This document shows, one piece after another, positions 47,438-58,569 of a stretch of DNA of 64,000 nt. A model generated the notes under the pieces. That model was not told the origin of the DNA, did not search any database, and saw only the letters and a list, made by a program, of their open reading frames with translations. Numbering within the stretch: the first letter of the stretch is position 1; each line of letters starts with the position of its first letter. The stretch comes from Pogostemon cablin (taxonomy: Eukaryota > Streptophyta > Magnoliopsida > Lamiales > Lamiaceae). Position numbers and translations under genes: made by a program. The stretch covers positions 23,046,279 through 23,110,278 of the forward strand of contig CM042983.1 in assembly GCA_023678885.1 (NCBI GenBank), read 5' to 3'.

Positions 47438-50400
47438 ATGGCTTCTTCATTCCCAAGCTCAACCAACATAGCCTCACTTACTCCATCTCTTACCTTTAAA
47501 ACAAAAAAGAGTAACTTCTTTTCAAGACGCAGTGTCTCAAGAAACCTTGGCAAACTAACATTTCCAGCTCAAAAATATACTATACCATTCTCAACATCGA
47601 TTAGATTGTTTCCTCAATTTCAGATTGGGTGCATTGCAAAGCCCAAGCCAAGAATTTTTGTAGCATCCGCCTCAGGTACTGATGTTGCTTTGGAGGAGGC
47701 AGATTTGTCTCCAGCAGATAATGAAACTTCAATGGGTTCCACAGATGCTCTAGAAATCAGTAAAGAGTCATCTGCCACACCAGAATCTAGTGCTGTTAAA
47801 TCTAAGCGCCCAAGACCTACCAGAAAGAGTGAGATGCCTCCTTTGAAGAATGAAGATCTTGTAGCAGGAGCAACTTTTACTGGAAAAGTTAGATCAATCC
47901 AACCATTTGGTGCTTTTGTTGATTTTGGTGCTTTTACAGATGGGCTTGTTCATGTTTCGCAGTTAAGTGATAGCTTTGTGAAGGATGTTTCTAGTGTAGT
48001 GAGTGTTGGACAAGAGGTGACAGTGAGATTAGTAGAAGCAGACCTGGAGACAGGACGAATATCCTTAAGCATGCGCAGTAGTGATGATGCAAATAATGGG
48101 CAGCAACAAAGAAATTCTCCAGGTGGCTATGACAAATCCAGACCTCAAAAAACAGGTCAAAAGCCCAATCAGAAGAGGGATGAGACTAAGAAGAGCTCAA
48201 AGTTTGTAAAGGGACAAGATCTTGAGGGAACTGTCAAAAATCTAACTAGAGCTGGTGCATTCATTTCTCTTCCTGAAGGTGAGGAGGGATTTTTGCCTCA
48301 ATCAGAGGAAAATGATGAGGGGTTTGGGAATATAATGGGTGTTTCTTCACTTGAAGTAGGACAAGAAGTTAGTGTCCGTGTTCTGCGCATTTCTAGAGGA
48401 CAGGTAACATTAACAATGAAAAAGGATGAAGCAGTTGATGAGTTGGACTCCAAGCTCAGGCAGGGTACGGTTCATACAGCAACTAACCCTTTTGTCCTGG
48501 CTTTTCGTAGCAGCCAAGTCATCTCTGCATTTTTAGATGAAAGGGAAAAGGAGAATAAATCATCTGGGGAAGGCAAGGAAGTTGCAAAGGAAACAGATTC
48601 AATGGTCAGCTCAACAGATGACAAGACACCTGAATCCTTGGACAAAGGGGACCCAGAAATAATTCCTGAAACTGAAACTAAGAATTATGAAATTGAAGAT
48701 AGTAAAGAATTAGTAGCCAGCTCGGTTATACTTGACGATGGTGGAAGCTCATCTACTGAAGATCAGATAGCTGATGAACCTTCTGTAATTGAAGCCACAG
48801 AGAACAACGATGAAGCTGCAGTATCTGAAGAGGTAGTGGATCTTTTGTCTGAGAATGTTGAAGAAACTACAGAGATTTCTGCTCCTTTTGCCACAGAAAT
48901 TGAAGATAGTAAAGAAGTAGAAGCCAGCTCGGTTATACTTGACCATGGTGGAAGCTCATCTACCGAAGATCAGATAGCTGATGAACCTTCGGTTACTGAA
49001 GCTACAGAGAACAATAATGACGCTGGAGTATCTGAAGAAGTAGTGGATCTCTTGTCTGAGAATGTTGAAGAAACTAAAGAGATTGCTGCTCCTTTGGCCA
49101 CAGAAAGTGATTCTGAGTTATCTGGAGATCCCTTACCAACTGAGGCAACTGAAAAGGAAGGAGATATAGCTCCCAATCTAACAGCCAAAGACGAGGACCG
49201 AGGAGAAACGGTAAATAGCACATTTGTTGCTCAAGATGAAGACGAGACTGCTGGCACAAATCTTCTGGAAAATGACAATATTGAGATTGAATCCACAGGT
49301 TTGTGATCAACTCTCTTTATTTCAGGCAAATATACTTAATCACTTTTCCATCTCAAAAAACAGGCATAATACTATCTTCTGCATGCAGAAAGACTTATTA
49401 TAGGAGATGCAGTGGGAGCACAAGCTTCTGCTGACCCTCCACAGAATGAAAATATCTCAGATCCAAGTGAACAAAGTAGTCAAGCTACTTCAAAGGAAAC
49501 TGTAGCTAAAGGTCTTCGCTTCTAAAATATTGTCAATGAATATAGCATCGTAGTTTCTAATGAAATTTTCATTTAGTCTATGTTATTATTAAAGGAAAAG
49601 CATGATAGTTGTCAAACAGTCCAATTGTATTTTGTTTTGATATCCCACACTGGTACCATGTGGAAGTGTGAAAGGGCTATAAGTTGGGGTATATCCTTCA
49701 CCTTAGAACCAGATGGCATGGATGGCACACTCCGGGTGACAACCCCCAGGATTACATCCGGGGGGCAACCCCTGGGCCCACCATCAGGTATCCCCTTCCA
49801 GCTCGTCCAGATTCGGCAGGTCACCCCAAATTGTTAGGCATATAAGCTTGGGAGCCTAACTTAACCCAAAACCATGGTTGAAGGTAAAGGTTTGGCCTGG
49901 ACTTATATGCCCTTCCGCACTTCCTTGTGGAACTGACTTGGGATATTGTAACATATTTCCAGTTATTTGGGATGATAATAATTCTACTCCTTCTAAACTA
50001 TCTAACTGAATAGACTGGAGATAAAAGTACTTTGAAACACCTCCAAGGATTTATATTCATTTTAAACTTATTAAAAGAGAGGTTAAATTAATTACTAATA
50101 GTCTTTTCTGCAATCTTTTTATCCTTAAAACTTTCTTCTGTCTACTAACGTCTTGTTATACTGGATTGCAGCTGCTATATCTCCAGCTCTTGTAAAGCAG
50201 TTACGGGATGAAACAGGGGCAGGAATGATGGATTGTAAGAAAGCTCTGTCAGAGACAGGTGGGGACATAGTTAAAGCTCAGGAATACCTCCGCAAGAAAG
50301 GTTTATCAAGCGCTGATAAGAAAGCCAGCCGGGCCACAGCTGAAGGACGAATTGATTCATATATCCATGATAGCCGAATAGGTGTCCTGATAGAAGTGAA

Positions 50401-52139
50401 TTGCGAGACAGATTTTGTTGCTAGAGGTGACATTTTCAAAGAACTGGTAGAGGACTTAGCTATGCAAGTGGCTGCATGTCCTCAAGTACAATATCTTAGT
50501 ACTGAAGATGTTCCTAATGAGATTGTTGAAAAGGAGATAGAATTGGAAAGTCAAAAGGAAGATCTGATGTCAAAGCCGGAGCAATTTAGATCCAAGATCG
50601 TTGATGGACGAATAAGGAAGAGACTGGAGGAACTATCTTTACTGGAGCAGCCATTTATCAAGAATGATAAAGTAGTGGTAAAGGATTGGGTAAAGCAAAC
50701 TATTTCGACGATTGGAGAGAACATAAAAGTAAAGAGATTTGTCCGCTACAACCTTGGAGAAGGTTTGGAGAAGAAGAGTCAAGATTTTGCTGCAGAGGTT
50801 GCTGCCCAGACTGCATCTAAGCCAGTTTCCACATCTGTAATGCAGGAACCTGCTGCAGATTCTCAAATCAAAGAAAAAATTGAAGAGTGAGTATTGAATA
50901 TATGGTTTACTTTATAGTTGTACAGCTTCTTATTGATAAAAGTAGTACTCAGGTCATGGTAGTCTAACTTCCATTGGTGTTTTGGTACCTCAACTTTTTT
51001 TGGCATGCTGATTTTTGCAAACTGTCTTTAGTGTCAGGTGATACATGGAATACTTTTCTGTCTAAAAGTGAAAGAGCAGAGTTTAATTCGTTAAGTTCTA
51101 TGTCTAGCTTGCATGAAACATTTATTATATAAGGCCTGTTTCTTTCGCCTGCATTGATCTGTTACCTGTAAAAATAGTAGATATTGGGCCTAAAAGAGCT
51201 AGGTGGTGGTATTCATTATTATCAAATAAGTTATCCTTGTTGAATAATCACTTCATCCAAAAGCTCAATTGTTAGAGTAGTTACATGTAATTTAATGCCT
51301 CTGGAATTTTGTTTATTTTAATTTATGGGTGAAGGTTAGATTCTAAGAAAGTTCTTCTCAATTTGATCTGGACACTGAAACCATTATGATTTGATCTCAT
51401 CTAAAAACTTAAGCTATTGGCTGGCGGATAATATTACATAAGAGTTGTCCTTTTGTTTTGTATTTTGTTTGTTCTTCTGCCCGTTATTTACATGTTTGAT
51501 TCCTACCATAGGACTCCAAAAGTTGCTGTTTCAGCTGCATTGGTCAAACAATTGCGGGAGGAATCTGGAGCTGGAATGATGGATTGCAAGAAAGCTCTTT
51601 CAGAATCTGGAGGAGACCTTGAGAAGGCACAAGAGTACCTTAGAAAGAAGGGCCTTTCGACCGCTGACAAAAAATCCAGTCGACTTGCAGCTGAAGGCAG
51701 GATTGGATCTTACATTCATGATTCGCGCATTGGCGTCCTGATTGAAGTTAATTGTGAAACCGATTTTGTGGGTAGAAGTGAAAAATTTAAAGAATTGGTT
51801 GATGATCTAGCTATGCAGGTAGTGGCATACCCCCAAGTGCAATATGTATCAATTGAAGATATCCCAGAAAGCATTGTTAACAAAGAGAAGGAGTTGGAGA
51901 TGCAGAGAGACGATATTCAGTCGAAGCCTGAGAGTATAAGGGAGAAGATTGTCGATGGAAGAGTGTCGAAGAGGCTCGGTGAGCTGGCTTTGTTGGAGCA
52001 GCCATACATTAAGAACGATAGTATACTCGTGAAGGATTTGGTGAAGCAAACTGTGGCTGGTCTTGGGGAAAACATGAAGGTACGACGGTTTGTCCGGTTC
52101 ACATTAGGGGAGACTGGTGATGCCAAAGTTGAAAATTAA
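47438..52139 (+). CDS. PETs: Chloroplast EF-Ts polyprotein (S1-S1-EFTs-EFTs), four coding exons
   Basis: Exons 47438-49298, 49389-49511, 50172-50886 and 51512-52139. All junctions are GT-AG and the sum is 3327 bp, 1108 residues. EF-Ts exchanges nucleotide on EF-Tu in plastid translation; the S1 part corresponds to the ribosome-associated PSRP-7. Residues 1-75 look like a chloroplast transit peptide ([20 protein letters not shown], serine-rich, basic). S1 domain 1 is at about 142-211 ([20 protein letters not shown]), S1 domain 2 at about 256-330 ([20 protein letters not shown]). An acidic linker with a 69-residue duplication follows, then EF-Ts domains each starting ALVKQLR(D/E)E(T/S)[10 protein letters not shown] and containing [10 protein letters not shown]. 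The layout matches Arabidopsis At4g29060. In Chlamydomonas the precursor yields separate PSRP-7 and EF-Ts products. Confidence 0.95.
48689..49102 (+). repeat. In-frame 207-bp tandem duplication in the acidic linker
   Basis: 48689-48895 and 48896-49102 are each exactly 207 bp (69 codons), beginning EIEDSKE and containing [19 protein letters not shown]. Differences are scattered substitutions with no gap. Confidence 0.93.
49640..49948. mobile_element. Inverted-repeat element in the second intron of PETs
   Basis: ATATCCCACACTGGTACCAT...GGAAGTGTGAAAGGGCTATAAGT at the left mirrors ACTTATATGCCCTTCCGCAC...GGGATAT at the right. A GC-rich centre holds GGGTGACAACCCCCAGG and CCGGGGGGCAACCCCTGGG. It looks like a fold-back or MITE-like insertion of about 310 bp; the flanks are too unclear for a target duplication. 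The frames at 49580 and 49612 are by-products. Confidence 0.55.
50887..51511 (+). other. Third intron of PETs
   Basis: GTGAGT donor and a CATAG acceptor; T-rich, nothing else seen. Confidence 0.85.
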
Positions 52140-54003
52140 GGAAATTGAGATGCAACTCATCTTTGTTTAAATATAGCACTTTTAATCAAATCAATTGCAA
52201 ATTTTTGTCCGTGGAGGATTGTAAAAGTGGATACTCAGTTTTGTTTCTTCGGAAGCTACTTTGATTGTCCATAATTCAGAGAGGGAAGGAACCCAAAAGA
52301 TTTTTTTTGTTATAGAAAGTAATATTAACAAATATTTGTAGAAATTCAAAGCCATGTTTGTTTCTTTATAAGGGTATTATTTATTTTATGAAAGAGCAAG
52401 TTGAAATATGATATGAATGCTTGAGTAACAAGAATATTTTTTTAAATTCTAAATTAAGAATATAAATATTTATATTAAAGGGTGTAATATTTAATATTAA
52501 AGGATATAACTTTTTTAAATTGGTGCATGGTGTGCACGGAATACGCAAGTTTTATCCTTCTTTAAATATCATACAATATACACATACATATGACCTCTTC
52601 TATTTTGATATTTTTTCACATAAGATCGTCTTAACCTTTTTACTTCTTTTAAGTAATCAAATTTTTTTATGAATGTATTATTACTTTTTATTAAAAATTG
52701 TATCATTTTTTTATATTTATATTATAAATTGTTTATAAAATAATTTACTACACTACTATCACTTTTCATTAATTTGAGTATCATATTTTATTAAGAGTAA
52801 ATGAACTATTACTTTTCAAAATGAAAAATATAATTCATCTCTACAAGAATATAAAAAATCCCTAACCTATCAAAATTTGTAAAATAATATTTTTTTCATT
52901 CAAATGAGTAATAACTTATCTCTTTAAATAATAATTTTCTAGTAATTTAAGTAAAATTATGGTGTAATGTGAACTCGGTTCACACAAATGATGCATTTTA
53001 TTAAAATATTATTACTCCTTATCTGTCGAAAATTATTCCATAAAATAATCTCACACAATTATCTATCTTTCCCGTTAAATATCCATTAATGTAATACTCC
53101 ATCACTCCCTCCCAAGGAAAGGTAGTATTTTGTAATGTTGGTTTGTCCCCGTTTGAGTATACATCCCGTTTCGGTAAGTGGGTAAAAAAACTAATAAAAG
53201 AATATTGTATATAACGGCCCAAATATTGGGGAGTGCATTATATACGGATGTCTGTTTAATAGCAAAAATTTTGTATATAGCTGCCCAAATAATAATGGAT
53301 GCGTTCGGCAAATTTTCTAGTATTTATATAATACTTCTACAGTTATGTCATTCTCAATATAAATTATAGATTTGACCAAATTAGCATCAGAAGGTTGAAA
53401 AGAAGTTACACTTTCACATTTAAAAATTCTATCTACGTTATGTTCAGAATCTCAGCTACAGACTGGCTCAACCGAGTGCGAAAAATCTTCTCATTCTCAA
53501 TCTGCTTTTTTATTCAAATTCTCATCAATTTCTTCAGAGCTATTTGATTTCGACTCCAACAGCTGCATCACAAGACAACATGAAACACATGAAGTATTTA
53601 AGAGTTCCTAAACAACTTCATCACAATATGTGGGTCATGCTTGATCAAGACACGTATTCTCATAGTCTCTTACGGTGTCTTTCTCTTCTTTTTTATGTTG
53701 AGTTGATGATACACATTTACTTGTCATGCATATTGAATGAAGTATCTAATCATCTCCAACGCATGCATATAAACCAGATCACTGAGGCTACCCTAGTAAG
53801 TTCATCTCAGCATTTTCATTTCTGCTACCCCCATCTTTAATCTTGTTCAAATTTATTCGTCCAACAAATCCATAAAACAATGACGGTTTTCATGGCAAGG
53901 TTAAAATCAATGCTTATTATGAGTGTAACTACAAGCATCTTAATATTCGTAATAAAATGACTTTTCCACGCAATAACAGAGTAAAGTCACAATGAAAGTA
54001 AAA
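52140..54003. other. 3' UTR of PETs, then intergenic A/T-rich DNA
   Basis: No gene recognised. Near 53200-53300 an approximate direct repeat (TTGTATATA.C.GCCCAAAT) occurs twice. The frame at 53544-53840 has no recognisable content. Confidence 0.5.
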
Positions 54004-54264
54004 TTAGATATGTAACTGTCTTAGAGGTTTCACTTCACCATTGCGGAAGCAATGTGCAGCCAAAAATCCAATAACACCAGGCACGATATACAAAAGTGCA
54101 GGCTGGAGGAAAAATAAGAATCCATAATCCGCAGCCAGATTAATCCAAATACATAACAAAAAAAAAAAAAAAAAAAAAAGATCAACACAAATCTTGCTGA
54201 GAAGATTACTCACCTGGGCAGCTTGAAACCAGTTCATTACAATGATTGTTAAAACCAGTTCACC
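54004..54264 (-). pseudogene. Signal peptide peptidase, last two exons
   Basis: Minus strand. The exon ending at 54214 reads LVLTIIVMNWFQAAQ, followed by a GTGAGT donor. After a 111-bp intron with a run of about 20 T on the sense strand comes the final exon 54102-54004: PALLYIVPGVIGFLAAHCFR, NGEVKPLRQLHI, stop. This is the C-terminus of a plant signal peptide peptidase, an intramembrane aspartyl protease of the ER, with the conserved PAL motif. Coding similarity stops at about 54264, where element E begins. The exons with the two catalytic aspartates (YD and GLGD) are absent. Exon 1 lies on the far side of E at 59903-59942. Confidence 0.85.
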
Positions 54265-54403
54265 ATAATTCTTGTCTTCCTACTTCAAGTTTCTTTAGAT
54301 TCTGTTTTTTTAAATCAAACAACAAGTGATTAGGGTAGATTGTAAGCAATTTTGAAGATCACAATCTTGTCGAAGATCACAATCTTGCTGCATTCATAAG
54401 AAT
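54265..54403 (+). mobile_element. Element E: 5' LTR remnant (last ~139 bp)
   Basis: Identical to 59208-59346 except for one base (GTCGAAG versus GTTGAAG). The first ~640 bp of this LTR are missing: the SPP exon abuts it directly. Confidence 0.9.
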
Positions 54404-54420
54404 TGGCGCCGTCTGTGGGA
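54404..54420 (+). other. Element E primer binding site, gypsy-like
   Basis: TGGCGCCGTCTGTGGGA starts the base after the LTR match. This sequence is better known from Tat-type gypsy elements than from Tork-type copia elements, which usually carry TGGTATCAGAGC. Confidence 0.65.
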
Positions 54421-54461
54421 AGCCAAGAAGAAGGAAGAAGATCAGTGGAGAAGAAGATCAG

Positions 54462-57400
54462 ATGGTGACTACTAAGTTTGATATTGAGAAGTTTTCAGAG
54501 AAGGCAGACTTCAGTCTGTGGAGGATGAAGATGGAGGCCATTTTGGTTCAACAAGGTTTATCAGATGCCATTAAACCATTGCCTGAAGGTCAGATAGCAG
54601 GAGTTGATGCTGCGGTTCTTGCAGCAGATCAAGATCAACAAACCAAGGCCAGAAGTGCCCTCATCTTGTGTCTTGGAGATAAGGCCCTAAGGGAGATTTC
54701 AAAAGAAGTTACTGCAAGAGGAGTTTGGAAGAAACTGGAGGAGTTGTACATGGTTAAAAGTTTAGCCAACCGATTGTGCATGAAACAGAAGTTGTACTCC
54801 TTCAAGGTATCAGAAGATAAGTCTATAATTGGTTAGATAGATGAGTTTAACAAGATCATTGATGACTTAGAAAACATAGATGTGGCTCTGTCAACTGAAG
54901 ACAAGGCTGTCATTCTCATGTCAGCACTTCCAAAACCTTTTGAAGGTTTGAGAGATACTTTGTTGTTTGCTAATGCTGAATCAATCTCCCTAGAGCAAGT
55001 GTTATTGGCAGTTAAGGCAAAGGTACTTCACAAGAATCCAGAACAACAAGCTAGTGCAGAAGGATTGACAGTGAAGAAACAGAACCAGTGGAGCAAGAAC
55101 AACAAGCCTAATAAGAGCAATGTTGATAAAAGGAAGCCAGAGAAGAACTATAATGCACCAGCAGATGAAGACGAAAACAAGAATTGCTTCCATTGCAATA
55201 AGCCTGGACATTACAAGAAGCAATGTTTCAAATGGAAAGCAATGGTAGCAAAGAAGATAGCTGAAAAGGGAGGAAATAAGAGGCCTCATGCAAATCAGGT
55301 AACAACAAATCAAGTTGCTACAGAGTCTGATTTCATTGAAGCAATGACTGTGTGTTCAAATTCAGTATCAGAAGAGTGGGTCTTGGATTCAGGATGCACA
55401 TTTCACATGACTTCTAGAAAGGATTGGTTTACTGATTTAAGATCACATGATGAAGGATCAGTCATGCTAGGTGATGATCACACCTGTAAGATTGAAGGTA
55501 TAGGTTCTGTCAAACTTAAAATGTTTGATGGGAAAATCAGGTTGTTAACAAGTGTCAGATATGTACCAAGTTTGAGAAGAAATCTAATATCTCTTGGAAT
55601 GTTAGTTTCTCAAGGTTATGAGTGCCATTTAAAGGGAGAAACACTTACTATCATAAAAGGAAAGTCAGTAGTTGTTAAAGATTTTAAGAAGTCTGATCTG
55701 TACTTCTTAGATGGTTCTGTGATGGTTGGACAGATTAATGCAACTAAGGATGATAGTAGTGTTAAAGTTTGGCATGGAAGGCTTGGTCACATAAGTGAAA
55801 GAGGTTTGCAAGAACTTGCAAGGCAGAAGATTCTTGAGATCAGCTCAACTTGTAAGTTGGATCAATGTGAAGCTTGTATATTAGGAAAGGCAAAGAGATT
55901 GCAGTTTGGTGCAGCTGAACATAATACCAAAGCTAGGTTATAATATGTTCATTCAAATCTTTGGGGGCCGTCCAAGATTTCAACAATAGGAGGTGGAAAA
56001 TACTTCATTTCATTCATTGATGATTATTCAAGAAAGGTATGGATTAAAATTCTGAAAACCAAGGATGAAGCACTATCAGTTTTTAAAGTATGGTTGACAG
56101 AAGTAGAATTACAAACTGGAAACAAGGTCAAGTGCTTAAGAACAGACAATGGTCTTGAATTTGTGTCACATGAATTCAATAAGTTTTGTCAAGAGAAGGG
56201 TATTAAGAGGCACAGGACAGTACCAGGTACTCCACAGCAAAATGGAGTGGCTGAGAGAATGAATCAGACACTTCTTGCAAGAGTTAGGTGTATGATGAGT
56301 AGTGGAGGTTTCTCAAAAGGTTTCTGGGGTGAGCTAGTATCTACTGCAGCTTATCTGATAAATTTGTCACCATGCACAGCACTCAAGTTTAAACCACCTG
56401 AAGAAGTATGGTCTGAAAGGGTACCAGATTACAGTCATCTGAAGGTTATTGGTTGTCTGGTGTATTCACATCAGAAACAAGACAAGTTAGATCCTAGAGC
56501 AGTTAAGTGTGTGCTAGTTGGCTATCCTAAAGAGGTAAAAGGATACAGACTATGATGTTATGAGAATAACAAGTTTATAGTTAGTAGAGATGTTACATTC
56601 AATGAAGAAAGGATGCCTTTGTTGGAGAGAGGATCTGATAAGGTTATAACTACTGATAAGTGTGAGTTTGAGGTGGAGCATGATGACAAGATAGTAGTAC
56701 AGCACTGTCAAGATCAAAGAAATGATAATGTACATGAGGAAGTTACTGCTGAGGAAAGGTCTGACTCAGCTGGTACAAATGAAAGAAGAACTCTAAGTAG
56801 CTATCAATTAGTTAGGGACAGATTAAGAAGGCAGATCAAAACACCTATAAGATACATAGAGGCAGACACTGTATCATATGCATTATATGTAGCATCAGAT
56901 GTTGATGTCTATGAACCTAGGACATACTCAGAAGCAGTTTCAAGTAAGGAGAGTGTGCATTGGTTGGATGCTATGGAAGAAGAGTTGCAATCCTTAAAAA
57001 GGAACAATACTTGGATGATTGTTGACAGGCCTACTAACAAGAAACTTGTAGGTTGTAAGTGGATATATAAGAAGAAACCAGTTACAAGCAAAGAAGGAGG
57101 AATAAGGTATAAAGCAAGGCTTGTAGCAAGAGGGTTTTCACAGCAAGAAGGTGTGAATTATAATGAAATTTTTTCACCAGTAGTTAAACACTGCTCAATA
57201 AGGATATTGCTGTCATTAGTTACTCAGTTGGATTTGGAATTGCATCAGATGGATGTAACAACAGCTTTCTTGCATGGAAATTTAGATGAAAAGATTTACA
57301 TGAAGATTCCTGAAGGTGTTAGTCTACAAGGAGCAGACTCTAAGGCTTGTTTATTACTTAAGTCATTATATGGTCTGAAGCAAAGTCCAAGACAATGGTA

Positions 57401-58475
57401 TCTCAGGTTTGATGAGTACATTACTTCTAATGGTTTTGTCAGAAGCATGTATGATAGCTGTGTATACATAAGGTGTGATAAGGGAAGCTACACTTATCTA
57501 CTACTCTATGTAGATGATATATTAATAGCTTGCAGAGATATGGTAGGAATCAATTCAGTTAAGGATACTTTAAGGAAGGAGTTTGACATGAAAGATCTTG
57601 GTGAGGCAAGGATGATACTTGGAATGCAGATAGAAAGGAACATGTCAGCTGGACTGTTGAGGTTGTTTCAAGAGTCATACCTGGATAAAGTACTAAAGAG
57701 ATATAATATGAATCTTTGTAAGAGTGCATCAGTACCAGTTAAGCAAGGGATGAGTCTGTCATTACTGCAAGGACCTCAAACAGATAAAGAAAGGTTTGAA
57801 ATGAGTAAAATACCATATGCAAGTGCAGTAGGTAGTCTGATGTATGCTATGATATGCTGTAGACCAGACTTAGCCTATGTGATGAGTGTGATTAGTAGGT
57901 TTATGAGTGATCCTGGTCTAGTTCATTGGGATGCAGTAAAGTGGGCATTAAGGTATGTTAGAGGAACTATGTCAGTTGGATTGAAGTTCCAGAAATAAGA
58001 TGTTTGGAATGAGGCTGTTGTTGGTTATGTTGATGCAGATTATGCAGCTAATCTTGATACAAGAAAGTCCATGACAGGTTATGTGTTCAACTTATTTGGC
58101 ACAGCAATAAGTTGGAAGGCTACACATCAACACATTGTAGCACTTTCTACCACAGAGGCAGAATTTGTTGCTCTCACAGAAGCAATCAAGGAGGGTGTTT
58201 GGTTAGTTGGAATTCTGAGAGAGTTTGGTGTTCAGCAAGATACTATTGAAATATTTTGTGATAACCAAAGTGCTGTACATCTCTCAAAGCATCAAGGTTA
58301 TCATGAAAGGACTAAACACATTGATGTGAGACTCTATTTCATAAGAGATATGATAGAGGAAAAGCTAGTTGCTGTCAAGAAGATTAAGACAGCTGAGAAT
58401 CCATCTGATATATTTACTAAGGCTCTACCTATTCAAAAATTTGAATTGTGTAAGAGTCTTATTGGTATTTCCTAA
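54462..58475 (+). pseudogene. Element E: Tork-like copia gag-pol in one frame with four stops
   Basis: The 1338 codons stay in one frame from ATG 54462 to the TAA ending at 58475. The only breaks are TAG 54834-54836, TAA 55941-55943, TGA 56553-56555 and TAA 57996-57998. Domains: UBN2-type gag (FDIEKFSEKADFSLWRMKME), zinc knuckle CFHCNKPGHYKKQC, protease VLDSGCTFHMT, integrase zinc region (WHGRLGHISERGL...CEACILGKA), integrase core (FIDDYSR, RTDNGLEF, NGVAERMNQT), reverse transcriptase (QMDVTTAFLHG, YGLKQSPRQWY, YVDDILIA) and RNase H (ALSTTEAEFVAL, ERTKHIDVRLYFI). All catalytic motifs are present. The TGA after GYRL fits loss of a conserved Trp (TGG to TGA). The domain pattern is that of the TNT1/Tork lineage. 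Confidence 0.93.
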
Positions 58476-58558
58476 AATTAGAGGAAGAAAGGTGAGCTGC
58501 AGCCTGTAATTGCAGTAAGGTGGAGAGTATGTTGTCACTTGTGATGATGCATGGTCTA

Positions 58559-58569
58559 AGGTGGAGATT
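58559..58569 (+). other. Element E polypurine tract
   Basis: AGGTGGAGATT lies immediately before the TGTTAAAG start of the 3' LTR. Confidence 0.8.

Noticed and set aside
49640..49948. Cassandra-type TRIM with 5S rRNA sequence
   Set aside because: The TATCCCAC-like ends suggested it, but no 5S-like A/C boxes could be followed and the ends are inverted, not direct, repeats.
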